The notes beneath the pieces are model-generated. The model was given only the letters and a program-made list of their open reading frames with translations. It did no database searches and had not been told where the DNA came from. The translations under genes were made by a program, and so were the position numbers. Below, piece by piece: positions 16,561 to 24,678 of a stretch of DNA of 42,894 nucleotides (position 1 is its first letter; each line of letters begins with the position of its first letter). Source of the DNA: CAZWDO01 sp964632485 [NCBI: uncultured bacterium] (GTDB lineage: Bacteria; JAGOEH01); assembly GCA_964632485.1 (NCBI GenBank), contig CAZWDO010000003.1, positions 77,786-120,679 on the forward strand, read 5' to 3'.

Positions 16561-16732
16561 GTAATATTTTAATGTTTATATATATCATGAAAAATACAAA
16601 ATCGTTCAGATTTGAACACTGATCAAATTGACCCGTCAAATTTAGCAAAAAAATGGCAGCGACACGATGCGATGTTGTTTTTTAATCTATTATATGATAA
16701 GATGTTAAAGTCATAAGTGATTATTTTAATAT

Positions 16733-16749
16733 TTGGCACGAAAAATGCT
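16733..16749 (+). promoter_or_regulatory. Sigma-54 promoter of the FN3/T9SS protein
   Basis: TTGGCACGAAAAATGCT: GG at -24 and GC at -12 with the exact consensus spacing (TGGCACG-N5-TGC). It lies 37 bases before the TTG start. The other two sigma-54-type sites in the window (31109-31125, 41136-41152) have the same spacing. Confidence 0.75.
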
Positions 16750-16786
16750 AATTATATCATAACATTAAAAACGTAAGGAGGCGGTT

Positions 16787-19700
16787 TTGCAGTATTCCCG
16801 AAATTATATTCAGCAAGTTTGCCGAATTTTCGGTATTATCATAATTGCATTTGCTCTTTCAAAAGCTGATCCTGATTGGAATCCGGTCATAACCGATAAT
16901 AATGGTTCTGTGATTGTCGAAGGTTCCGGAGCCAAAATTGGGACGGAGTCCATGGAAAACGGTGATTGGGTAGGAATTTTTGCTTATAATCCCGCCACCG
17001 GAACCAATGATATTTGTGCCGGCAAGATCATTATAGGCGAATCACAGAATACGGGGCCGGTTTGGGGGGATGATCCTTATGTGTCCGGGAAGAACGGTTT
17101 CAATTCCGGTGAACTGATGGTCTTTAAAATCTGGGATCGAAGCTCCGATCGCATATATGAAAATGTAACCGTTAGTTATAATGCGGGCATTTTCTACAAT
17201 GCTACCGGGAATTATGCCGCCAATTCCATTTATCATGTTTTGTCTTTGGTAGCGATTGTGGGAACCCAGAATGTAGCTCCATCTGTTCCCGCCGAACCCA
17301 ATCCCGCCGATTTAGCTGTGGGGATCTCGATTAACACGAGTTTAAGTTGGAATGCCTCTATTGATGCGGATGGAGATCCTGTGGTGTATGACATATATTT
17401 TGGCGAAGGAACCATACCTGCGCTACCAGAGCAGATCGGATTGTCGCTGCCGAATTATACACCGCCCTTGCCCTTGACATTCGGTAAACTTTATCTCTGG
17501 CAGGTTAAGGCTCGGGATAATCGTGGTGGAGTGAGCTCCGGCCCAATTTGGCGATTTACAACTGAAGCGCCGCCTAATCAGCCGCCATATTTTCCCAATA
17601 ATCCAACGCCAGTGGATGGCGCGACAGGTGTCGGCCCGGCCCCGACGCTCTCCTGGTCCGGAGATGACCCGGATGGCGATCCGGTCAGCTATGATATTTA
17701 TCTTGGCGCCGTAGATCCCCCTACGGTTGCTGTAAGTTTGAACCAGACAGCCACAAGCCTTGCCTTGAGTGAGCTGACGGCTGGTTCGATTTATTACTGG
17801 ATGGTAACGGCTCGGGATAATCGTGGTGGAGTGAGCTCCGGCCCAATTTGGCGGTTTACTACCGAGACGAGGCCTAATCAACCACCATCTCAACTTACTT
17901 TGCCCATTCCAGTTCATCAGGCTATCGGGGTTACCATCAATCAAACGCTTTCCTGGAATGCATCCACCGATCCCGAAGGCGGGACCATTACTTATAATCT
18001 TTATCTTGGCATGGGCGCCTTGCCAACGCTTCCCACTGTCAGTGGACTCGCGCAACCCCTATATACTCCACTCACTCCACTCAGTTACGCTACTGAATAT
18101 TTATGGCGGGTCGTCGCGATTGATGATCTTGGAGCGAGCAGTTCGAGTGAAATCTGGAGCTTTACAACGGAAAATATCCCGATTACGCCACCCTCGACAC
18201 CTATTTTAATAGCGCCGGCGAATGGTGAGAGCGAGCTTGATCCAGATGTACAGTTTCGCTGGTCCATGCCGTCCTCGCGCCAGTCTCTCCCCAACCAGGA
18301 ACAAATGCTTTTTCAGTTACAAGTTTCCTCCACGGATGATTTTGCTTGGGGTACCTTACTGGTCGATTACGATAATATTGAACAAAATTCATTGCTTATC
18401 CATTCAATTCTTGATTATAGCTCACAATATTATTGGCGGGTTCGCGCCCGGAATACTCAGGGCAGCAGCGATTGGACCGCTGGATGGAATTTCAGTACTC
18501 GCGCCCCTGATGCTGAAAACCATCCCCCGTTTGAACCCTTCCAACCCACTCCTTCCGATCAGCAGCTCAATGTCTCTATAGTGACTGATCTGGCTTGGGA
18601 AGGAGGCGACCCGGATGGTGATCCTGTTCATTATCAGGTACTGATGGGAATTGAGTCCCCCCCAATTACGACGGCGATGAGCCAATCCCTTAACCAGCGG
18701 TTCTCACCGGGCGCTCTGGACTATAATAAAACTTACTATTGGCAAGTGATAGCCGCTGATGATAAAGGATTGCAAACCGTAGGCCCGATCTGGAGCTTTA
18801 CAACTCAAAACGCGCCCAATCTTCCTCCCTCCATACCGTCTGGACCGGTTCCTGAAGATTCGGCTCAAGGCGTGGATTTGGCTACTACCTTGTCCTGGAT
18901 GCCTTCAACCGATCCGGAAAACGATCCAGTCACCTATGATCTCTATTTCGGAGCGTCTTTGTTTCACATGATTCCAAAGGCGCAGGATTTACCGGAAGCA
19001 TCCTTTGCAGACGATCTTCAGCTTGCAGTTGGAACGCGGTATTATTGGCGGGTAGTTAGCAAGGATGATCATGGAAATACAGCCAATGGTTCCATTTGGA
19101 GTTTTAATACGGATACACTTGTGTCGAGGAATCGCCCCCCCTATCCGCCTTCTAATCCCAATCCCGCTCATGAAGCGGTATTGGTGGACTTAAATCCACA
19201 ATTAAAATGGTCGGGAGGGGACCCGGATGGCGATCAAGTCTATTACGATATCTTTTTCGATACGGTTTCACCGCCAATTAATCGTCGAGCCGCCGCGCAA
19301 ACTGCGGAATCGTTTTCAATCGTCAACCTGGAATACAATCGCATCTATTACTGGCGCATTATTTCCGCTGACAGTGAATTCACTGTCAGCGGTCCGATTT
19401 GGAAATTCCAGACATTGGCGGAGCCGGAGCCGATACCATTAGCGCCAGTATTAATCAATCCCGAAAATGAAGCCGATTCGGTCTCTATAACTCCTGTTTT
19501 CACCTGGCACCATTCCGATTATGTCAGGATGTATCATTTTCAGTTAGCCGTGGATTCTACGTTTCGAGAAATTGTTCGCAGTATCGGGAATCAGGCGGAT
19601 ACCAACCTCACGCTCAACCAGGAATTGGTACGATCAACCCGATATTATTGGCGCGCGCGCGCTACCAACAATAGTGGCGCTTCCCCCTGGTCCGCGATCT

Positions 19701-21775
19701 GGAGTTTTCTTACCATTCCAGAACCCCTGACGCTTGATCCCCCGGAATTGATTGCGCCGGCGAATTACTCAACCGAAGTGACCAATAATCCTATTTTTCA
19801 ATGGAATGAGGTCATTAATGCGCAAAAATATGTATTGCAGGTAGCTACTGTATCGGATTTCAGCAATTTTGTGATTGAACTCGCCAATTTGTCTGCAACG
19901 ACGTGCAAGCTTGAAGGATTGGCACCGAACACTCGATATTGGTGGCGAGTAAGGGCCAAAAGCGGCACCATTCGCGGCGATTGGTCCGCTGCCTGGGAAT
20001 TCACTACGACCATGGGATTCGATCGTCTCTTTGCCTATATTCTACAACCCAGCGCGGATACATCCATTATAGCGGGCGAGTCGGTCAATTTTCAGGGTAA
20101 AAGATATGACACGGATAAACCCGTTGCTTATCAATGGGATTTCGGGAATGGACAATCTTCGCAGGAACAGGAACCCGGTTTTATTCAATATTCCCAACCG
20201 GGCGTCTATCATGTCCGCTTTTCGTTCGAAATCGAAGGCTTTTCCAGCGATACCGCCAGGCGCATCGTCTATGTACGTCCCGAACCCTTTGTGCGTAATC
20301 TTCTCTTTACGGTCTATCCTTATCATTTCACGAATGATAAAGTTCTGTTCCGCTGGAAAACAAATGCTGAAGCTCAAGGCGTTGTTCTCATGGGCATTGA
20401 TAAATCCGACCTTTCTCTGCGTCAAAGCGCTCCTTTGGAAAAACTCGAACAGATCATTCAAGTTCAACATATAAAACTACACCAACTTTACTATTACCAG
20501 ATTTTTGCCTTTAACCGCGAAGATACCGTTTTCTCCGCAGTCGATTCGTTCATAATTCATGAGTTCGCTCAGGATAACACTCCACCATTTCTACTGGAGC
20601 AGGAGCATTATCTGGATAACGATGAAGTAATCTTCCGTTTCCGGTTAAATGAACCGGCTATGCTTACGCTACGCTATGGTTCAGCTTCCGACCAGCTCAT
20701 TTATTCCTATCATGTTCCAGAGTATCATGATGAGCACTATATTCACCTGCGCAACCTCGATGCCGATAGCGTTTATTATTATCAGTTGGAAATGATTGAC
20801 TTGGTAAACAATTTGGGTTATTTCCCGAATCCATCGTCATCAAGGGGATTGTCAAAAAATTCATCGACACTCAATTTCTCAACTTTATCGGTTCCAGATT
20901 TGACATCGCCCCGTTTTATTTCCGGGCCTGAGGTGATCTTGAAGGATAACCACTGGTGTATTCATTGGACAACCAGTAAACCTACAAGTTATCAGCTCAA
21001 TATCAGCCGGGAAAGTGAGATTGTATCTAAGTTCAGCGATGCATATACCTTCCGGTGCGATAATTATATCATCATCAGTGGCTTGGGAAATAGCTATCAG
21101 GTGGATTTGAATATATGGGACGTCAATCAAAATGAGGAAAACAAGACTATTTACTTTTTAACTGACTATAGTTCGCCTGAAGGAGCTATTATCACGACTC
21201 CTTTAAATACTCAGGAAATCAATGATGTGCTGAGCATGGATTGGAAAACGGATGTTCCCGCCGCTACCGCCATTCGCTGGGGATATGCCGCCGAAGAGCT
21301 TAACCTGGAAATGCGTATTAATGATCTGACAAAGGACCATTATATCGCCTTGCCTTCGGTTAAAAGGAATACGCCGGTTTACTATCAGGTCAAGAGCTGT
21401 TTAAACATGGACCAGATTTGTGATGATTGGAGCGCTATCAACGTTTTTGAATTTCCCGTTGCCATTGAACTGGATAATTCAGACAGCATAAAACCGTCTG
21501 TACCGATCGAACTGATCAACTATCCCAATCCGTTCACTAAACGCACTGAAATCAGATTTGTTCTAGAGCGGCCGGGGGAAACTAAAATCTCAATCTATAA
21601 TATGATGGGGGAAATGGTGAAACACTGGAATCCCATTTTTTGCCGCAGTGGAGAACACTCTCTGGAATGGAACGGCATGAACGACCATTCAGAGTGGCTT
21701 GGAAGCGGTATATACTTCTGCCGTATTGAATCTTCATATCATACGGCAATCCGTAAAATGATGTATGTGCGATAA
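16787..21775 (+). CDS. Large secreted FN3/PKD-repeat surface protein with T9SS sorting domain
   Basis: 1662 residues. A TTG start is supported by AAGGAGG 5 bases upstream and by the signal peptide it opens (IFGIIIIAFALSKA). After a first domain (about 24-155) with GDWVGIFAY, VWGDDPYVSG and GELMVFKIWD, there are nine FN3-like modules of about 95-100 residues (typical: DPDGDPVSYDIYLG ... YYWxVxAxD ... GPIWxFTTE). Then come a PKD-like module (AYQWDFGNGQSS), about four more FN3-like modules, and a C-terminal FlgD/T9SS type-A-like sorting domain (LINYPNPFTKRTEIRF ... GSGIYFCRIES ... MMYVR). It is probably exported by T9SS and attached to the surface, perhaps for adhesion. Its promoter is of the sigma-54 type and a diguanylate cyclase gene follows 18 bases later. 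Confidence 0.88.
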   Translation: MQYSRNYIQQVCRIFGIIIIAFALSKADPDWNPVITDNNGSVIVEGSGAKIGTESMENGDWVGIFAYNPATGTNDICAGKIIIGESQNTGPVWGDDPYVSGKNGFNSGELMVFKIWDRSSDRIYENVTVSYNAGIFYNATGNYAANSIYHVLSLVAIVGTQNVAPSVPAEPNPADLAVGISINTSLSWNASIDADGDPVVYDIYFGEGTIPALPEQIGLSLPNYTPPLPLTFGKLYLWQVKARDNRGGVSSGPIWRFTTEAPPNQPPYFPNNPTPVDGATGVGPAPTLSWSGDDPDGDPVSYDIYLGAVDPPTVAVSLNQTATSLALSELTAGSIYYWMVTARDNRGGVSSGPIWRFTTETRPNQPPSQLTLPIPVHQAIGVTINQTLSWNASTDPEGGTITYNLYLGMGALPTLPTVSGLAQPLYTPLTPLSYATEYLWRVVAIDDLGASSSSEIWSFTTENIPITPPSTPILIAPANGESELDPDVQFRWSMPSSRQSLPNQEQMLFQLQVSSTDDFAWGTLLVDYDNIEQNSLLIHSILDYSSQYYWRVRARNTQGSSDWTAGWNFSTRAPDAENHPPFEPFQPTPSDQQLNVSIVTDLAWEGGDPDGDPVHYQVLMGIESPPITTAMSQSLNQRFSPGALDYNKTYYWQVIAADDKGLQTVGPIWSFTTQNAPNLPPSIPSGPVPEDSAQGVDLATTLSWMPSTDPENDPVTYDLYFGASLFHMIPKAQDLPEASFADDLQLAVGTRYYWRVVSKDDHGNTANGSIWSFNTDTLVSRNRPPYPPSNPNPAHEAVLVDLNPQLKWSGGDPDGDQVYYDIFFDTVSPPINRRAAAQTAESFSIVNLEYNRIYYWRIISADSEFTVSGPIWKFQTLAEPEPIPLAPVLINPENEADSVSITPVFTWHHSDYVRMYHFQLAVDSTFREIVRSIGNQADTNLTLNQELVRSTRYYWRARATNNSGASPWSAIWSFLTIPEPLTLDPPELIAPANYSTEVTNNPIFQWNEVINAQKYVLQVATVSDFSNFVIELANLSATTCKLEGLAPNTRYWWRVRAKSGTIRGDWSAAWEFTTTMGFDRLFAYILQPSADTSIIAGESVNFQGKRYDTDKPVAYQWDFGNGQSSQEQEPGFIQYSQPGVYHVRFSFEIEGFSSDTARRIVYVRPEPFVRNLLFTVYPYHFTNDKVLFRWKTNAEAQGVVLMGIDKSDLSLRQSAPLEKLEQIIQVQHIKLHQLYYYQIFAFNREDTVFSAVDSFIIHEFAQDNTPPFLLEQEHYLDNDEVIFRFRLNEPAMLTLRYGSASDQLIYSYHVPEYHDEHYIHLRNLDADSVYYYQLEMIDLVNNLGYFPNPSSSRGLSKNSSTLNFSTLSVPDLTSPRFISGPEVILKDNHWCIHWTTSKPTSYQLNISRESEIVSKFSDAYTFRCDNYIIISGLGNSYQVDLNIWDVNQNEENKTIYFLTDYSSPEGAIITTPLNTQEINDVLSMDWKTDVPAATAIRWGYAAEELNLEMRINDLTKDHYIALPSVKRNTPVYYQVKSCLNMDQICDDWSAINVFEFPVAIELDNSDSIKPSVPIELINYPNPFTKRTEIRFVLERPGETKISIYNMMGEMVKHWNPIFCRSGEHSLEWNGMNDHSEWLGSGIYFCRIESSYHTAIRKMMYVR
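17509..17853 (+). repeat. Exact 45-bp direct repeat with a 300-bp period in the FN3 modules
   Basis: Bases 17509-17553 and 17809-17853 are identical and encode the end of modules 1 and 2 (ARDNRGGVSSGPIWR). The flanking module sequences are much more diverged. This points to recent local duplication or gene conversion in an old repeat array. Confidence 0.9.
19365..19392. repeat. Perfect 28-bp palindrome inside the FN3 protein gene
   Basis: The left arm CCGCTGACAGTGAA (19365-19378) is mirrored exactly by TTCACTGTCAGCGG (19379-19392), with no spacer. It encodes ADSEFTVSG at the end of FN3 module 7, in a position where the other modules vary. Confidence 0.9.
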
Positions 21776-21793
21776 CGGATACAAGGAGGAATT

Positions 21794-22531
21794 ATGATCA
21801 ATCTGCAATCCTCCGGATTAAACAGTGTATCCGGAAACGAAGATTTGACTTATAAAGCGCCTATGGATGTAATAAGTTCCGCTGGAACAATTCATGTTTT
21901 TGATTATCAGTTATTATATGAAATGGAAAAGCGTATTTATGATTTAGAAGATTTGCTTTCTCGAACCATGGGTGAATTGGAAGAATTAAAAAAAACGACA
22001 TCAAACCTGGGGAGAGATGCAAATTCTGATGCGTTGACCGATATTTACAACCGACGGGCTTTCGATCGTAAAATCATCGAGGTCTATGATGTCTACAAAC
22101 GGTATGGCATTCCTTTTTCTTTGCTATTCATCGATATCGATCATTTTAAGACAATCAATGATACCTATGGTCATCGCACTGGAGATACAGTACTGGTGCT
22201 GGTCGCCAAAACACTTAAAAATGTCTTGCGTCGAACTGATTTTCTCGTGCGCTACGGTGGCGATGAATTTTCGATAATTTTGTATAACACCCGATTGCAA
22301 CAGTCGAGTGATGTCGGTGAGAAAATACGACGTCTAATCGCCTATGAAAATTTATCCAAACGTGAAAACGAGGATTTTCATATCACGCTGAGCATCGGTA
22401 TCGCCTCTATCCGGAAAAGCGATTCCGTGGAAAGTTTTATCCATCGTGCGGATGAATGCCTCTATCTCGCCAAAAAAAAAGGACGTAACCTGGTTATTGA
22501 TGAAAAAAAACTGCCTAAAAAAATAACTTGA
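21794..22531 (+). CDS. Diguanylate cyclase (GGDEF protein)
   Basis: 245 residues that make c-di-GMP from two GTP. The GGDEF domain spans about 78-240: LTDIYNRRAF at 81-90, IDIDHFKTINDTYGH at 113-127, and RYGGDEF at 153-159 with an intact active site. RRTD at 146-149 is a complete allosteric inhibition site (RxxD five residues before GGDEF). The N-terminus has no membrane span; residues 38-70 form a predicted coiled coil likely to dimerise the enzyme. AAGGAGG precedes the ATG and the gap to the FN3 protein gene is 18 bases, so the two probably share the sigma-54 promoter at 16733. This would tie c-di-GMP production to surface-protein expression. Confidence 0.92.
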   Translation: MINLQSSGLNSVSGNEDLTYKAPMDVISSAGTIHVFDYQLLYEMEKRIYDLEDLLSRTMGELEELKKTTSNLGRDANSDALTDIYNRRAFDRKIIEVYDVYKRYGIPFSLLFIDIDHFKTINDTYGHRTGDTVLVLVAKTLKNVLRRTDFLVRYGGDEFSIILYNTRLQQSSDVGEKIRRLIAYENLSKRENEDFHITLSIGIASIRKSDSVESFIHRADECLYLAKKKGRNLVIDEKKLPKKIT

Positions 22532-22641
22532 CAAAAAACCAATCATGAACTTATCTTATAATATTCTTAGTGTTTTTTGTGCTTTGATACCGAACGGATA
22601 AGTCAGCCAATCAGGTTTTCTAAAAAAGGAGCGACGATCGA

Positions 22642-24678
22642 TTGAATATGAATATTGGTATGTTTTGCCATCATCCCCAGCTAATGCATCTTGTTATGTT
22701 AATTAGTTTAAAATTAAGTTATATATTATTACAAGCAATAAGTTCAGCAGGCATGCTCCGTCAACTAAAAAATTTTGTGGGTCTTCTTATGCTTTTAACC
22801 TTGACAACGGCAGCGAACCCTGTTTTCAAGCTGTCTGCTGATTACTATCCTCCTTCTTCGTCTTATAGGAATCCATTGAATATTGATCCGCGGCTCCGGT
22901 TAATTGGAGGTAGCTGCTTTGACGGAATGGCCTCATTGTTGGTGGAAGTCCCAGCAGCGACTGAATATGATTATTTTGATATTTATCGGGCATTATTTCC
23001 CGCTGGTCCTTATGAACGAATTGGAAATACTCAGGGCGCTTATTACCCCCCAACCAGTTTCCTGGACCATTCTGTGGAAAATGACCGGATTTATTACTAC
23101 AAGGCTGGTTTGGTCAACGAAAACCAAACCCTGGACACATCTGATTATACAGTCGTGATTCCTTCAAAAATTCATCATTTGTTGCCGTCTCCATTATCAG
23201 GATTTTCTCCAGTCATTGATGGGCGGCTCGATAGCGCCGAATGGCATGACGCCCAACAATTAGTGATTACTAATCATATGGGCGTCAATGGATTTATGCC
23301 GGATTCCCAGGTTTACCTATATTTAAAAAACGACAACAATTTTCTTTATATGGGCATTGAGGATTTCAATGATGATTTATCACTATGGTCCGAAATTGGT
23401 ATCTATCTGGATTATAATCATGATAAATCCTGGCCTGTGGATAGTGGCGGCCATGAAGGCAATTTTTATCTGAAATATAATCGAGGTCGCGCTAAAGTTT
23501 CTTTCCGACCCTTGTTCGGGCAATTGCCCAATGTATATTCCGCTTCAATTGATACATTAGTGGAAGGAATTGAGTTCGCGGCATCGGCGCCCAAGGGGCA
23601 TGCTCATTGGGAGGTTAAGGTTTCGCTGAATGATGGATATTTTATTGCTAAAGAAGGTGATACGTTGGGTATCAGGCTGTATGTACTGGAAAAAAACAGT
23701 AATCTCAATGCCTGCTTCCCCGCTGCGGCAATTTGGATTGATCCTCGCACCTATGGTGATTTGATAGTCAGCTCACCATTTAATGCCATCCCAGCTCCGG
23801 CATTTGCCCCCTATCCGCATCATAGCTCAATTATTTATCATGATTCGGTAAAATTGGCGTGGAGCGGTTTCGATAGGCAGGGCGATCAATTATATTATGA
23901 TCTGTTATGGGGAGAAACTTCGCCTCCCAACCAGTTATTGAGTCATCTGCAAACCGATTCATCATTTTCAATAGCAGGTTTGGTGTATGATCGCTTTTAT
24001 TATTGGCAGATTAATAGTTATGATCAGCAATACATTACTCCTGGACCTATATGGCAATTTCGCGTTGAGCAAGAGCCGAATACGGCTCCGAGCGCGGCGT
24101 GGGGGCCGGACCCGTCCGACGGCGCGACGGAAGTATCTCCGGGGTCGGGTTTGAGCTGGCGGTCGAGCGCGGATATTGACGGGGACCGAGTGTACTACGA
24201 TTTATATCTGGGAGCGGTCGAGCTGCCGTCCGTCGCGACGGTAAGGGATTGGGGGGATACTCTGTGGACGCCGCCGTCGGCGTTATCGTGGTCAACTCTC
24301 TATCGGTGGCGAGTGGTGAGCCGGGACGGACGGGGTGGCGAGATGGCGAGCGACATTTGGAGTTTTACAATCCGTGATACTATCAGGGATCCAGTTGAAG
24401 AGGATTCTGAATGTTTCGCGCACCCCATTCCTTTTACTCCAAATGATGATGGTATCAATGATCGCGTGTTTTTTAAATATCCAGCCGACAGAAATGGCGC
24501 TTCTGTTAAGATTTTTATATTCGATATGTTTAATCACAAAATCAAAGAAATTAAACAAGCGGATTTTTGGGACGGCCGGGACGATAATGGTAAAAAAATG
24601 AATAGCAATCCCTATTATTATCTTTTGGAATTGGATGGAAAAATTGTATGCAAAGGTTTAATCTATATAGCGCGGTAA
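22642..24678 (+). CDS. Exported DOMON/CBM9 - FN3 protein with CHU_C-type C-terminus
   Basis: 678 residues from a TTG at 22642 with AAGGAG 10 bases upstream. An ATG at 22753 (MLRQLKNFVGLLMLLTLTTA) would start directly at the likely signal peptide, so the true start is uncertain. Residues about 190-375 resemble the CBM9/DOMON sandwich (VIDGRLDSAEWHDA, YLYLKNDNNFLYMGIED, IYLDYNHD). Two FN3-like modules follow (about 395-478 and 478-578), the second encoded by unusually GC-rich DNA. The C-terminus (PIPFTPNDDGINDRVFF ... VKIFIFDMFNHKIKEI ... GLIYIAR) is of the gliding-motility CHU_C type found in T9SS type-B substrates. The next gene overlaps its end by 31 bases and encodes a PorP/SprF-like protein. 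That pairing is typical of type-B substrates, so it is probably displayed on the surface. Confidence 0.8.
   Translation: MNMNIGMFCHHPQLMHLVMLISLKLSYILLQAISSAGMLRQLKNFVGLLMLLTLTTAANPVFKLSADYYPPSSSYRNPLNIDPRLRLIGGSCFDGMASLLVEVPAATEYDYFDIYRALFPAGPYERIGNTQGAYYPPTSFLDHSVENDRIYYYKAGLVNENQTLDTSDYTVVIPSKIHHLLPSPLSGFSPVIDGRLDSAEWHDAQQLVITNHMGVNGFMPDSQVYLYLKNDNNFLYMGIEDFNDDLSLWSEIGIYLDYNHDKSWPVDSGGHEGNFYLKYNRGRAKVSFRPLFGQLPNVYSASIDTLVEGIEFAASAPKGHAHWEVKVSLNDGYFIAKEGDTLGIRLYVLEKNSNLNACFPAAAIWIDPRTYGDLIVSSPFNAIPAPAFAPYPHHSSIIYHDSVKLAWSGFDRQGDQLYYDLLWGETSPPNQLLSHLQTDSSFSIAGLVYDRFYYWQINSYDQQYITPGPIWQFRVEQEPNTAPSAAWGPDPSDGATEVSPGSGLSWRSSADIDGDRVYYDLYLGAVELPSVATVRDWGDTLWTPPSALSWSTLYRWRVVSRDGRGGEMASDIWSFTIRDTIRDPVEEDSECFAHPIPFTPNDDGINDRVFFKYPADRNGASVKIFIFDMFNHKIKEIKQADFWDGRDDNGKKMNSNPYYYLLELDGKIVCKGLIYIAR
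24071..24360 (+). other. GC-rich FN3 module of foreign composition within the DOMON/FN3 gene
   Basis: By hand count bases 24061-24360 are 65% G+C (196 of 300), while the 60 bases before are 33% and the 60 after about 42%. The segment covers one FN3-like module (PNTAPSAAW ... GDRVYYDLYLGAV ... MASDIWSFT) with clean edges. Confidence 0.8.

Noticed and set aside
17423-18055. 210-codon minus-strand frame in the FN3 gene
   Set aside because: Antisense shadow of repeated FN3 modules; basic, Gly/Arg/Ile-rich translation without domain likeness.
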